The notes under the pieces: generated by a model
Database searches by the model: none
Told to the model about the DNA's origin: nothing
What the model saw: only the letters and a program-made list of their open reading frames with translations
Assembly: GCA_944349635.1 (NCBI GenBank)
Contig: CALVNH010000001.1
Location: forward strand, 462,385-526,384
Direction of reading: 5' to 3'
Source: an uncultured Clostridia bacterium
GTDB lineage: Bacteria > Bacillota > Clostridia > Christensenellales > CAG-917
DNA length: 64,000 nucleotides
Shown here: one piece after another, positions 1 to 8,326 of the stretch
Layout: each line of letters begins with the position of its first letter
Numbering within the stretch: the first letter of the stretch is position 1
Translations under genes and position numbers: made by a program

Positions 1-1
1 G

Positions 2-451
2 GGCGCGGTGGTGTTCTCCGCGCTGTGGAACAACAGAATCAAGGACATAGTGTTTTCTTTCGACAAGGTACTCAACTTCGACGGCGAAACCGCGCCTTAT
101 GTACAGTACACACACGCCCGTTGCGTCAGCGCGTTGCGCAAGGGGGGCGCATACAATATCGCGGAGGCGGACTGGTCCGCCGTGGCGTCGAACGAAGGTT
201 ACGAGGTGGCGAAATGCCTGTTGTCTTTCGAGGACGTCGTGAGAACGGCGGCGCGCCTGCGCGAACCCTGTCACGTAACCCGTTACACCGTGGAACTTGC
301 CGAGAAGTTCAACCGCTTTTACATCGGCCACCGCATAGTGGTCGAGGACAAGGGCGTGATGAACGCAAGACTTTTCCTCACGGATTGTGTGGAAAAGACG
401 CTTCGGGTTGCGTTGCGTCTGGTGGGGATAGACGCGCCCGACTGTATGTAA
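2..451 (+). CDS. argS: Arginyl-tRNA synthetase, C-terminal part (5' end outside window)
   Basis: Only the last 149 codons are present; the frame is open to the left edge, so the first in-frame GTG is not a real start. The segment matches the anticodon-binding DALR domain of class I ArgRS, which charges tRNA-Arg. Seen are an [15 protein letters not shown] helix near the start, a [15 protein letters not shown] helix in the middle, and an [11 protein letters not shown] ending just before TAA, typical of ArgRS termini. A GC-rich hairpin followed by a T-rich stretch at about 463-500 may terminate it. It lies where dnaA would be expected in many Firmicutes, directly upstream of rpmH. Confidence 0.9.
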   Translation, partial: GAVVFSALWNNRIKDIVFSFDKVLNFDGETAPYVQYTHARCVSALRKGGAYNIAEADWSAVASNEGYEVAKCLLSFEDVVRTAARLREPCHVTRYTVELAEKFNRFYIGHRIVVEDKGVMNARLFLTDCVEKTLRVALRLVGIDAPDCM

Positions 452-540
452 ACGGAAAAACCGGGGCGGCGGGAGCCGCTCCCGAAATTCTCTTTTGCCG
501 CCGCTGTCGTTTTCAAGTGAGCGCTGTGTGCTCAAAACAG

Positions 541-570
541 TTGACAGACAGGGCGGTTTTTACTTATAAT
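541..570 (+). promoter_or_regulatory. Sigma-A type promoter of the rpmH operon
   Basis: TTGACA at 541-546 and TATAAT at 565-570 are separated by 18 bases. The gap from 452 to 696 holds no gene. Transcription would start near 577, leaving a leader of about 120 bases before rpmH. Confidence 0.75.
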
Positions 571-696
571 TACACAGTATATTTTCGTTTCGCGCACGCG
601 TACGGATACGGGCGGTCAAATTTACTTTACCGCATTTTACGGCGTCGGGCGGAACGTACCGAGACTATAATGAGGGCGTTGCCCTTGGAGGCTGAA

Positions 697-831
697 ATGA
701 AGCAAACTTATCAACCCAAGAAAAGACAGAGAAGCAAAGTTCACGGATTCCGCGAGAGAATGAAGTCCACCAGCGGCAGAAAGGTTCTGAAAAGACGTCG
801 CGCCAGAGGCAGGAAGAATCTCACCGCGTAA
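697..831 (+). CDS. rpmH: 50S ribosomal protein L34
   Basis: Encodes 44 residues, the normal length for L34, a very basic protein of the large ribosomal subunit. The N-terminus [18 protein letters not shown] and the core [20 protein letters not shown] are diagnostic. GGAGG at 687-691 sits five bases before the ATG. The frame is open far upstream, but this ATG is fixed by the family and the ribosome-binding site. It is the first gene of the run rnpA-yidD-yidC-jag-mnmE-mnmG, and rnpA starts six bases after its stop. Confidence 0.97.
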   Translation: MKQTYQPKKRQRSKVHGFRERMKSTSGRKVLKRRRARGRKNLTA

Positions 832-837
832 TTTTCC

Positions 838-1173
838 ATGAAGAGGGAGTACCGGCTTAAAAAGCGGGCGGCTTTCACTTACGTGTACAAACGCGGAGAG
901 AAGTCGGCATCCCGCCATCTGTTGTTGCTTTGCGCAAAGTCGGGCGAAGGTTTGAAAATCGGGCTTTCCGTTTCCAAAAAAGTCGGAAACGCCGTAACCA
1001 GAAACAGGGTAAAAAGACTGCTCCGCGAAGGGCTCCGCCCTTTGGAACAAAAAATCAATCCGTCGTTTATGTACGTGATAGTGGCTCACCCTTCCGTGGC
1101 GGAGCTTGATTATGCGGACGTCTGTGCCGAGGTGGAAAAGGTATTCCGCAGGGCAGGCAAGCTGTCGGAGTGA
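838..1173 (+). CDS. rnpA: Ribonuclease P protein component
   Basis: Encodes 111 residues, typical for the protein subunit of RNase P, which helps the RNA subunit remove 5' leaders from pre-tRNAs. The conserved RNR motif is at residues 55-57 within RNRVKRLLRE, with the upstream GLSVSKKVGNAVTRN segment that forms the RNA-binding face. It follows rpmH by six bases and is followed two bases later by yidD, the conserved Firmicute order. Confidence 0.96.
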   Translation: MKREYRLKKRAAFTYVYKRGEKSASRHLLLLCAKSGEGLKIGLSVSKKVGNAVTRNRVKRLLREGLRPLEQKINPSFMYVIVAHPSVAELDYADVCAEVEKVFRRAGKLSE

Positions 1174-1175
1174 AC

Positions 1176-1418
1176 ATGCGGTTCTTAGGGCATTTTCTTT
1201 TGAGGCTTTACAAGCGTACCTTATCGCCGTTTTTGGGCAATAATTGTCGGTATACTCCCACCTGTTCCATGTACGCATACGACGCGATAAGCCGTTACGG
1301 GCTTTTGGCGGGAAGCGCGATGGGGCTGTGGCGGGTGCTGAGGTGCAATCCTTTTTCCAAGGGAGGTTTCGACCCCGTGCCCGAGAATTATCGAGGAAAA
1401 ATCAAATGGCTGGTCTAG
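1176..1418 (+). CDS. yidD: Membrane protein insertion efficiency factor YidD
   Basis: Encodes 80 residues of the small YidD family, a membrane-associated helper of YidC-dependent insertion. Seen are the family core CRYTPTCSMYAYDAI, the LLRLYKRTLSPFLG start and the CNPFSKGGFDPVP end. ATG 1176 is chosen because GGAG at 1167-1170 lies five bases before it; an in-frame GTG at 1170 would overlap that site. Its 3' end overlaps yidC by 13 bases, suggesting coupled translation. Confidence 0.93.
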   Translation: MRFLGHFLLRLYKRTLSPFLGNNCRYTPTCSMYAYDAISRYGLLAGSAMGLWRVLRCNPFSKGGFDPVPENYRGKIKWLV

Positions 1419-2608
1419 ATTTCAGACGCAGAAGAATGTTCTCCGTTTATGCGGTGGTCATATTGCTTGTGATATGCTGCTGCGTGCTTTCCGCTTGCGA
1501 CGCCGACAGAGGCGTTTTCGACGTTTCGGGAGATACAGTCAGCGAACCCACGCATTTCATCGCGAAACTCATGTATCAGCTGAACGACAACATCAAAGTG
1601 TTCGGCTGGACGGTCATTGCATTTACCGTAATTCTCAAACTCGTGCTTTCTCCTCTCGACATCTGGCAGAAGGTCATTTCCCGTCGCAACGCAAAAGCAA
1701 TGGAGCGCATGCGTCCGCAACTCGAAGCGCTTGCCGAGAAGTGCGGCGACGACAAACAACGCTATCAGCAGGAGCAGATGGCTCTTTACAAAAAAGAGAA
1801 ATATTCGATGGTGGGCGCGTGTCTGCCGTCGCTTGTCACCATCATCGTGTTCATAGTGCTGTTTGCGGGATTCCGCGAGATGGTCGGCTATCAGTTCGCG
1901 CAGGACTACAAGTCGGCGCACAACGTGTTCCAGACGTCCGTCAACCGTCAGCTCGAAGAGGAATGGGGCGTCACCGACATTTCTCTCGTCGATAAAACGG
2001 CGGAAAATGCGGAAAAGTATCAGAATATGATTTCCGTCGCGCAGGACGAAGTGTACAAGTTCTACTTCGCTCCCGAACAGAAAGAGGCGCGCGGATTTTT
2101 GTGGATTCACAACGTTTTCGTTTCCGACAGCTGGGTGGAAGGAGTCCCCGATTATCTCGTGGTTTCGGGGCAGTCGGGATTTGCCATGTCCCGAATCACC
2201 GGCGTCATGAAGGACGAATACGAGCTTGTCATGCACAAGGTCATCGGCGCGGAAGAGGCAGGCTGGGGAAAAGGCGCAAAGTGGAACGGTTGGTTGCTTT
2301 TGCCCGTGTTCTCCGTCGCGCTCAGTTTCCTTTCGCAGAAACTGCTGACCAAGTCCCAGGGTGCACCTCCTCCCTCTCCCAACGGGAAGAGTGGCGACAG
2401 CATGCAGGCAAACATGAAAATGATGCAATATTTCATGCCGATAATGATTGGCGTGTTCGCACTGTTCTATTCCGCGGCATTTGCTCTTTATACGTTCACC
2501 AGCTCTCTGGTGGCAATCGTGTTCCAGCTCGTATTTACGTTGGTGGGCAAGATTCTCGACAAGCGAGAGGCGAGCGGCAAGGGGAAATTCGCGACGGGCA
2601 GAAGATAG
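1406..2608 (+). CDS. yidC: YidC/SpoIIIJ/Oxa1-family membrane insertase with an enlarged external loop
   Basis: Encodes 400 residues. Residues 11-31 form a lipoprotein signal ending in the lipobox LSAC with Cys31, as in Gram-positive YidC. The insertase core follows: a helix around residues 62-82, the charged cytoplasmic hairpin rich in Gln/Lys/Glu, a helix ending near residue 155, and two more at about 293-310 and 340-380. Between about residues 155 and 293 lies a long hydrophilic segment absent from typical family members of around 260 residues. ATG 1406 follows GAGG at 1393-1396. It inserts membrane proteins with or without Sec. Confidence 0.92.
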   Translation: MAGLDFRRRRMFSVYAVVILLVICCCVLSACDADRGVFDVSGDTVSEPTHFIAKLMYQLNDNIKVFGWTVIAFTVILKLVLSPLDIWQKVISRRNAKAMERMRPQLEALAEKCGDDKQRYQQEQMALYKKEKYSMVGACLPSLVTIIVFIVLFAGFREMVGYQFAQDYKSAHNVFQTSVNRQLEEEWGVTDISLVDKTAENAEKYQNMISVAQDEVYKFYFAPEQKEARGFLWIHNVFVSDSWVEGVPDYLVVSGQSGFAMSRITGVMKDEYELVMHKVIGAEEAGWGKGAKWNGWLLLPVFSVALSFLSQKLLTKSQGAPPPSPNGKSGDSMQANMKMMQYFMPIMIGVFALFYSAAFALYTFTSSLVAIVFQLVFTLVGKILDKREASGKGKFATGRR

Positions 2609-2615
2609 GAGTGAT

Positions 2616-3491
2616 ATGGAAAAATCGGTAACCGTCAAGGCGGGCGGCGTCGAACTTGCGACGGAAAAAGCCTTGCAGGAATTGGGAGTAAGCAAAGACA
2701 AAGTCAAAATCGAAGTTCTTTCCAAAGGAGGACTTTTCCAGAAAGCGGAAGTCAAAGTGACCGTGGTCGAAACGGTTGCGGACGCCGCGGAGGAATTCGT
2801 CAACGGTATTCTGGAAAAAATGGGGCTCTCTTCCCGCGGACACGCGGAAGAGGAGGGCGGCGTTATCACCGTCACGGTGAGCGGAGAGGACAGCGGTTCG
2901 GCAATCGGCTACCGCGGAGAGGCGCTGGACGCCATACAGTTTTTGACCAGAACCTACATCAATCAGGAAAAGCAGTCTTCCAAAAAAATCGTGGTCGATT
3001 GCGAGAATTACCGCGAAAAGAGGAAGGAAACGCTCACGGCACTTGCGCTCCGCCTCGCGGAAAAGGCGCACCGCACCTGCAGAAAGATTGCGTTGGAGCC
3101 CATGAATCCGTTTGAAAGGCGCATAATCCATAGCGCTCTGTTGAACAGCGAGATAGCCGAGACTCATTCCGAAGGCGAGGACGCCCAGCGTCACGTGGTC
3201 ATCGTCCCGAAGGGCGTCGAAATCCGCGAGGACCGTCCCGGAAACAGAAGAAGGGACGGAAAACGCGACGGCCGCAGAAACGGGCGCGACGGCAAAGGCG
3301 ACAGAAGAGGGACCCGTTCGAAAGGAAGTTCCGACGACCGCAGAAGGCAAAGAGCCTCCCGTTCCGAAGAGGAAGAGGTTCCGGACGGCAGAGAATACCG
3401 CGGCTATTACACCGACAGCTTCACCAAGGCGGAAGCACCCAAGAGCGGTCCGCCCAAGTTCAAGAGCTTCGGAGGAACAAAGAAGTTTTGA
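2616..3491 (+). CDS. jag: Jag/KhpB RNA-binding protein with a charged C-terminal tail
   Basis: Encodes 291 residues. Residues 1-50 match the Jag N-terminal domain (KGGLFQKAEVKV). A KH domain spans about 75-150 with GYRGEALDAIQFL as its GxxG region. An R3H domain lies at about 150-215 with NPFERRIIHSALL. From about residue 220 to the end the chain is low-complexity and rich in Arg, Asp and Gly, and is probably disordered. Jag/KhpB partners with KhpA and affects cell division and envelope synthesis in other Firmicutes. AGGAG at 2607-2611 precedes the ATG; it is directly downstream of yidC. Confidence 0.93.
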   Translation: MEKSVTVKAGGVELATEKALQELGVSKDKVKIEVLSKGGLFQKAEVKVTVVETVADAAEEFVNGILEKMGLSSRGHAEEEGGVITVTVSGEDSGSAIGYRGEALDAIQFLTRTYINQEKQSSKKIVVDCENYREKRKETLTALALRLAEKAHRTCRKIALEPMNPFERRIIHSALLNSEIAETHSEGEDAQRHVVIVPKGVEIREDRPGNRRRDGKRDGRRNGRDGKGDRRGTRSKGSSDDRRRQRASRSEEEEVPDGREYRGYYTDSFTKAEAPKSGPPKFKSFGGTKKF

Positions 3492-3492
3492 T

Positions 3493-4815
3493 ATGAGCAC
3501 GATAGCGGCCATTTCCACACCGGTAGGAGCAGGTGGTATCGGCATTTTGCGTGTGTCCGGAGAGGACGCGCTGAAAATAGCCGATGCCATTTTTGTTTGC
3601 AAGAAAAAGTCCGCGGCGGAAACGTTGAGGCAAAATCCTCTCAAACTCTGCTTCGGCGATTTCATCGCGGAGGACTTCCGCGACAGAGGTTACGCCGTCT
3701 ATTTCCCCGCCGACAAGGCTTACACGGGAGAGGAAACGACGGAGTTTTATCTTCACGGCGGCGTCCGCATAATGCAGGGCGCTCTGGCGGCGGCGGTTGC
3801 CGCGGGTGCGCGCATGGCGGAACGAGGTGAGTTTACCAAGCGCGCCTTTCTTGCCGGCAGAATGTCGCTTGCCGACGCCGAGGGCGTTGCCGATATGATA
3901 AACGCGGAGAGCGCGGCGGGTCTGCGTGCCGCTTACCGCCTTATGGACGGCAGCGTGGCGAAACGCATCAACGTCATCGCGGACAGATTGCTGGAAGTCA
4001 TGACGGGGCTGGAAGCCGTGTTGGATTATCCGGAAGAGACGGAAGACGAGGTTCTGCCGCCCCTCGGCGGAGAGCTTGAAGGTTTGCTGTCGGAAGTCGA
4101 CTCGCTCATTTCCACGGCGCGTCGCGGGCGCATAGCCAAACACGGCATAACCGCCGTGCTTGCAGGCAGACCGAATGCGGGCAAGTCCTCGTTGATGAAC
4201 GCTTTGCTGGGAGAGGACCGTGCGATAGTCACCGCCGTGGCCGGCACGACGAGAGATACCGTCGAAGGCAGTTTTGAGTGTGACGGCGTGCGCGTTAATC
4301 TGATTGATACCGCGGGACTCAGGCAGAGCAACGACGTTGTGGAGAGCATGGGAATTTCACGTGCGGTGCAGGCGGCGAGAAATGCAGACGTGGTGTTGCT
4401 TGTCACGGACACGACGCGGGAGGATGACGGAGAGTATGACTTCGGCGGCGTGCGCGTGTTCAGAATAAGGAACAAATGCGACCTCACGTCCTATGCATGT
4501 CCGCGCATGCGGGATTGCTTTGCGGTGAGCGCAAAAGAGGGCGTGAATGTGGAGCAGTTGCGTCATGCCATTGCCGCGCTGTACAAGGAAGGCGAAGTCG
4601 CAGGAGAAGAGCTCATAACGTCGGAAAGACACGTTTCGGCACTTTATCGCGCAAAAAGCGCGCTTAAAAGCGCGATTGAAGCAATAGACGGCACGGTGGA
4701 CTGTGTGCTCGTCGATTTGAGGGAAGCATACGAAGCGTTGGGTGAAATCACGGGGAGAACCGCGACGGAGTCAATCGTCGACAACATTTTCAGCAAGTTT
4801 TGCGTGGGCAAATAA
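3493..4815 (+). CDS. mnmE: tRNA uridine-34 modification GTPase MnmE
   Basis: Encodes 440 residues, close to the family norm. Residues 1-120 are the folate-binding domain (DTIAAISTP-like start, GEFTKRAF). The inserted G domain has the P-loop GRPNAGKSS near residue 223, GTTRD, DTAGL and the NKCD specificity motif. The last residues FCVGK are the variant of the C-terminal C[IVL]GK box with the catalytic Cys. With MnmG it installs the carboxymethylaminomethyl group on U34 of several tRNAs. It starts one base after the jag stop. Confidence 0.97.
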   Translation: MSTIAAISTPVGAGGIGILRVSGEDALKIADAIFVCKKKSAAETLRQNPLKLCFGDFIAEDFRDRGYAVYFPADKAYTGEETTEFYLHGGVRIMQGALAAAVAAGARMAERGEFTKRAFLAGRMSLADAEGVADMINAESAAGLRAAYRLMDGSVAKRINVIADRLLEVMTGLEAVLDYPEETEDEVLPPLGGELEGLLSEVDSLISTARRGRIAKHGITAVLAGRPNAGKSSLMNALLGEDRAIVTAVAGTTRDTVEGSFECDGVRVNLIDTAGLRQSNDVVESMGISRAVQAARNADVVLLVTDTTREDDGEYDFGGVRVFRIRNKCDLTSYACPRMRDCFAVSAKEGVNVEQLRHAIAALYKEGEVAGEELITSERHVSALYRAKSALKSAIEAIDGTVDCVLVDLREAYEALGEITGRTATESIVDNIFSKFCVGK

Positions 4816-4835
4816 CCTGCGCGCTCGGAGAAAGA

Positions 4836-6680
4836 ATGGAAAAATTCGAAGTCGTCGTCGTAGGCGGCGGACACGCCGGCGTCGAAGCCGCGCTCGCTTC
4901 CGCCCGCAAGGGACACAGGACTCTGCTTCTGTGCCTCGATTTCGGCACGGTTTCCATGATGGCTTGCAATCCCGCAATCGGCGGCACGGCGAAAGGACAT
5001 CTCGTGAGAGAAATAGACGCTCTGGGCGGCGAGATGGGTCTGGTTGCCGACCGTTCGTTGGTGCAGATAAAAATGTTGAACACGGCAAAGGGACCCGCCG
5101 TGTTTTCGCTTCGCGGACAGCAGGATAAAAAGCTGTACCAGAAAGAGATGATGGACGTGCTTCTCGCAACGGAGAACCTCACCGTAGCGGAAGGGGAATG
5201 TTCCGCAGTGCTGTCGAGCGGCGGAGTCGTGAACGGTGTGGCTCTGGCTTCGGGAGAAAGATTCGGCGCAGACGCGGTGGTGCTTGCCACGGGCGTCTAT
5301 CTCAACGGCAAGGTCATCATCGGCGAATATTCCAAAAGTTCGGGTCCGTCGGGACATGCCCCCGCCACAAAGCTCACGACAAGTCTTATGGATTCCGGAT
5401 TGCCCGTGCGCAGGTTCAAAACGGGCACGCCCGCAAGAATTTACCGCGATTCCATAGATTACGACGAAATGGAAATTCAGTGGGGAGAGTGCACGGACAG
5501 GTTTTCTTTCATGTCGCCGCGTTCCACGTTCGAGGAAGAGCCGTGTTATCTCACCTACACCAACGCACGCACGCACGAAATCATTTTGGAAAACATACAC
5601 CGCAGCCCTCTGTATAACGGCAGCATAAGCGGAATCGGTCCGAGGTATTGTCCTTCGATTGAGGACAAAATCATGCGGTTCAGAGACAAGGAACGTCATC
5701 AGATTTTCGTGGAGCCAGAGGGAAGAGGGAGCGCGGAAATGTACATTCAGGGAATGAGCAGTTCTCTGCCGCACGACGTGCAGGAGAAGATGTATCGCAC
5801 CTTGCCGGGGCTTCGCAGATGCAGATTCGCAAAGTACGCCTACGCCATAGAGTACGATTGCATAGACCCTCTCTCGCTGTTGCCCTCGCTGGAAAGCAAG
5901 GTGATAAAGAATCTCTATCTTGCCGGACAAATCAACGGAAGCAGCGGCTACGAAGAGGCGGCGGCACAGGGGCTTATCGCGGGGCTGAACGCGGCGTTGA
6001 GGCTTGAAGGACGCGCACCGCTGATTCTGGGGCGGGACGAGGCGTATATCGGTGTGCTGATAGACGATTTGGTGACGAAGGGCACCAACGAGCCGTACAG
6101 AATGATGACGGCAAGGGCGGAGCACAGAATCAAATTGCGGCAGGACAACGCGGATATGCGTCTGACGGCAAAAGGATACGAGGCGGGACTCGTCACGGAA
6201 GAGAGAATGGCGCGCACGGAAAAAAAGCGCGGGGAAATAGCCGCGGTGCTTGCCTCCGCCGACAAGCCGTTGCCCGCCGACGGAGCCGCAAGACTGCTTG
6301 CGAAACTGGGAGAGGACGCTCCGCAGAAGCCTCTGACTTTAGGCGACGCGGCGCGGCGTCCGAAAGTCACGGGTGCCGACCTCAAAGAATTCGTCGGCGC
6401 GGAATATTCGGACGAAGCGTTGGAAGCCGCCGTGGTGGAAATGAAATATGCAGGCTATCTCAAAAAGCAGGAGAGCGCAATCGCAGAGCAAAAGAGACTC
6501 GAAAGCAGAGAATTGCCCCTCGACACCGATTATCTTTCCATATCCGCACTGAGGCTGGAAGCCAGGCAGAAGCTGGACAGAATCCGTCCTCTCAACCTCG
6601 GACAGGCGTCCAGAATTTCGGGAGTTTCTCCCGCAGACATTGCCGTGCTCATAGTGTATCTTTCCAGACAGGGCAGATAG
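4836..6680 (+). CDS. mnmG: tRNA uridine-34 modification FAD enzyme MnmG (GidA)
   Basis: Encodes 614 residues. The N-terminus carries the FAD-binding VVGGGHAGVEA, followed by the family signature CNPAIGGTAKGHLVREIDALGG and the GPRYCPSIEDKI segment that contains a catalytic Cys. The C-terminal helical domain ends with SGVSPADIAVLIVYL. ATG 4836 is preceded by GGAG at 4827-4830; the frame stays open upstream, but those codons are not conserved. It forms a complex with MnmE, the gene 20 bases upstream, and is the last gene of this operon. Confidence 0.97.
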   Translation: MEKFEVVVVGGGHAGVEAALASARKGHRTLLLCLDFGTVSMMACNPAIGGTAKGHLVREIDALGGEMGLVADRSLVQIKMLNTAKGPAVFSLRGQQDKKLYQKEMMDVLLATENLTVAEGECSAVLSSGGVVNGVALASGERFGADAVVLATGVYLNGKVIIGEYSKSSGPSGHAPATKLTTSLMDSGLPVRRFKTGTPARIYRDSIDYDEMEIQWGECTDRFSFMSPRSTFEEEPCYLTYTNARTHEIILENIHRSPLYNGSISGIGPRYCPSIEDKIMRFRDKERHQIFVEPEGRGSAEMYIQGMSSSLPHDVQEKMYRTLPGLRRCRFAKYAYAIEYDCIDPLSLLPSLESKVIKNLYLAGQINGSSGYEEAAAQGLIAGLNAALRLEGRAPLILGRDEAYIGVLIDDLVTKGTNEPYRMMTARAEHRIKLRQDNADMRLTAKGYEAGLVTEERMARTEKKRGEIAAVLASADKPLPADGAARLLAKLGEDAPQKPLTLGDAARRPKVTGADLKEFVGAEYSDEALEAAVVEMKYAGYLKKQESAIAEQKRLESRELPLDTDYLSISALRLEARQKLDRIRPLNLGQASRISGVSPADIAVLIVYLSRQGR

Positions 6681-6700
6681 CGCGGTTCGGGTTTCCGGAA

Positions 6701-6839
6701 TCGCGAGGAGTGCAACGGAAACAAACCTGTCGGAAAACAAGACATACAAGCACCCCGCCGAAGCGGGGTGTTCTGATTCGTCGGGAGTGTACCGCAAAGC
6801 AATTCTCCGAAAAGAAACCGAAGTCGCGGGGAGTGCAAG
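6701..6839. repeat. Degenerate repeats in the mnmG-trxB gap
   Basis: The motif TCGCGAGGAGTGCAA at 6701-6715 recurs as TCGCGGGGAGTGCAA at 6824-6838 and, less well, as TCGGGAGTGTACCGC at 6781-6795. Each copy is followed within 15-60 bases by CGGAAAA or CGAAAAG. Spacing is irregular. They lie inside the candidate small RNA transcript, or in its downstream read-through. Confidence 0.4.
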
Positions 6840-6985
6840 TCTGCGGGGCGGCGGAGAGAACGTTGTGTCGGAAAAGTTCCGCAAAAGCAAAGAGCGCAGA
6901 GTCGAAACTCTGCGTCCTTTGCTATGATAAGGGGGAAAATTATGAGCGGGATTTGATGTAACGGGAACATTTTGTTCCTGATTAC
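6745..6985 (-). ncRNA. Candidate small RNA in the mnmG-trxB intergenic region
   Basis: A consensus promoter fires leftward into a 600-base gap without a supported gene. From about 6985 the transcript would pass a long, nearly perfect hairpin (arms 6887-6902 and 6907-6922, loop 6903-6906) followed by TTTT. It then reaches a second strong GC hairpin at 6751-6770 with loop 6759-6762. It could end at either, giving about 100 or 240 nucleotides. A weak reading frame starts with ATG at 6972 behind AGGA, so a small peptide cannot be excluded. I do not recognise it as 6S, tmRNA, SRP or RNase P RNA. Confidence 0.5.
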
Positions 6986-6991
6986 GGTTGC

Positions 6992-7020
6992 ATAATAGCA
7001 CCGCAAAATTTTGTTGTCAA
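6992..7020 (-). promoter_or_regulatory. Consensus promoter for the candidate small RNA
   Basis: Read on the minus strand, TTGACA (7020-7015) and TATTAT (6997-6992) are separated by 17 bases. Upstream of the -35 (7021-7125) the DNA is strongly A/T-rich with phased A and T tracts, which could act as an UP element. No coding gene follows in that direction. Apart from this A/T stretch I see nothing at 7021-7234. Confidence 0.75.
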
Positions 7021-7234
7021 GCGGTTTTTGTTAAAAAAATCAAAAATTTTTTGAAAACCTCCCAAAAAGCCCACAAAAGTGAAAAAAATTATTAAAATAA
7101 AATTAAAAATTTGTAAATTTGAAAGTGTAGCCGCGCTGCGAAACCGCCGAAAAGGTGAGGTAGAAATCCGAAAAACTTTCCGAAAAAGGCTTTTCCGTAG
7201 TGCAAAACGCTCGGACGCAAAATTTTTCGCAAAG

Positions 7235-7278
7235 AAAAAAGCCGTTTAGAATGCGGAAAACATTCCGAACGGCTTTTT
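7235..7278 (-). terminator. Bidirectional terminator at the end of trxB
   Basis: Two arms, AAAAAGCCGTTTAGAATG at 7236-7253 and the near-complement at 7261-7278, form a long stem. On the minus strand it ends in a run of T and lies 22 bases past the trxB stop. Confidence 0.85.
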
Positions 7279-7299
7279 GCATAGTTGTCAATGGAAGAG

Positions 7300-8196
7300 T
7301 CAGGAAAGATATTTGATAACGCTTTCCGCGGCAACGGCTCCGTCCGCCGCGGCCGTCACCACCTGGCGCAACGGTTTTTTTCTCACGTCGCCCGCGGCAA
7401 ACACGCCGTCGAGATTGGTTCTCATCTCGTCGTCGGTGAGGATATATCCCTTGTCGTCGGCGGCGATGCCGTCGAGAAATTCCACGGAAGGTTTTTGTCC
7501 CACGGCGACGAACAGTCCGTTGACATGCAGAGTGCTTTCCTCTCCCGTCTTGACGTTGCGGACGGTCACCGATTGAAGTCTGTCGTCGCCTTCTATGCGC
7601 GTAACGACGCTGTTCCAAAGGACGTTTATACCGCCGTCGCACACTTTGTCGGCGAGAACTGCGGAGGCGCGCAGAGCGTCGCGTCTGTGTATGAGCCAGA
7701 CTTCGGAGGCGAATTTTTTGAGATACAGAGCGTCTTCCGCCGCCGTATTTCCGCCTCCGACCACGGCAACGGGCTTGTTTTTGAAAAATGCCCCGTCGCA
7801 GGTCGCGCAGTAGGACACCCCTCTTCCCGTGAACTCGTCTTCGTTTGCGATTCCGAGTTTCCCGGGGCGCGCTCCCGTGGCGACAATCAGGGTCTTTGCT
7901 TCCAGAGTTCCGCTTGTCGTTTCCACGCGCTTGACGTCTCCTTCGGGAATGACCGCGGTAACCGTTTCGTAAACGATGCCGGCACCTGCGTTTTCGCACT
8001 GTGTGCGCATGAGTTCCGTCAGTTCGAAGCCGTTGACGGACGAGAATCCGGGATAGTTCTCTATTTCGGCGGTAAGCGCCGCTTGACCTCCTGCGGCGCG
8101 GTTTTCCACCACGACGGCGTTCAGTCCGCCGCGTGCGGCGTAAATTCCCGCCGTGAGCCCCGCGGGACCCGCTCCGAGTATGATTACATCGTACAT
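7300..8196 (-). CDS. trxB: Thioredoxin reductase
   Basis: Encodes 298 residues of the low-molecular-weight NADPH-dependent thioredoxin reductase family. The FAD motif GAGPAGLTAGIYAAR lies at residues 8-22, the redox-active CATC at 130-133, the NADPH motif VVGGGNTAAEDA near 155, and IHRRD, which fits NADPH preference. The C-terminal FAD signature is FAAGDVRKK. ATG 8196 is chosen over the longer frame because a GAGGTG site lies just upstream and the family starts here. It is transcribed alone, convergent with mnmG. Confidence 0.96.
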   Translation of the reverse strand: MYDVIILGAGPAGLTAGIYAARGGLNAVVVENRAAGGQAALTAEIENYPGFSSVNGFELTELMRTQCENAGAGIVYETVTAVIPEGDVKRVETTSGTLEAKTLIVATGARPGKLGIANEDEFTGRGVSYCATCDGAFFKNKPVAVVGGGNTAAEDALYLKKFASEVWLIHRRDALRASAVLADKVCDGGINVLWNSVVTRIEGDDRLQSVTVRNVKTGEESTLHVNGLFVAVGQKPSVEFLDGIAADDKGYILTDDEMRTNLDGVFAAGDVRKKPLRQVVTAAADGAVAAESVIKYLS

Positions 8197-8219
8197 GTTC
8201 ACCTCTTTCCGCTCCGCGG

Positions 8220-8245
8220 GGGAGAGGAAGTCACGAACCTCTCCC
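8220..8245 (-). promoter_or_regulatory. Perfect hairpin in the trxB 5' leader
   Basis: Arms 8220-8227 and 8238-8245 are perfectly complementary over eight G/C-rich pairs with a 10-base loop. The hairpin lies between the promoter and the ribosome-binding site of trxB. A role in stability or translation control is possible, but nothing identifies a ligand. Confidence 0.45.
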
Positions 8246-8260
8246 TGCGGGCGCATATTC

Positions 8261-8289
8261 AGTATATTTTGAAAGCGCCGTTTAGTCAA
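8261..8289 (-). promoter_or_regulatory. Promoter of trxB
   Basis: Minus-strand TTGACT (8289-8284), 17 bases, TATACT (8266-8261), placed about 65 bases upstream of the start codon. Confidence 0.75.
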
Positions 8290-8326
8290 TATTTTGTCCG
8301 CACCGCGGCGTGTTGAGAAAAAATCC

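Noticed and set aside
6745-6985. Identifying the candidate small RNA as 6S RNA, tmRNA, SRP RNA or RNase P RNA
   Set aside because: None of the conserved cores of these RNAs can be seen; only promoter and hairpins support it.
6530-7006. A protein-coding frame on the minus strand in the mnmG-trxB gap
   Set aside because: It runs into the mnmG coding sequence, has low-complexity Cys/Phe/Pro/Arg composition and covers two terminator-like hairpins.
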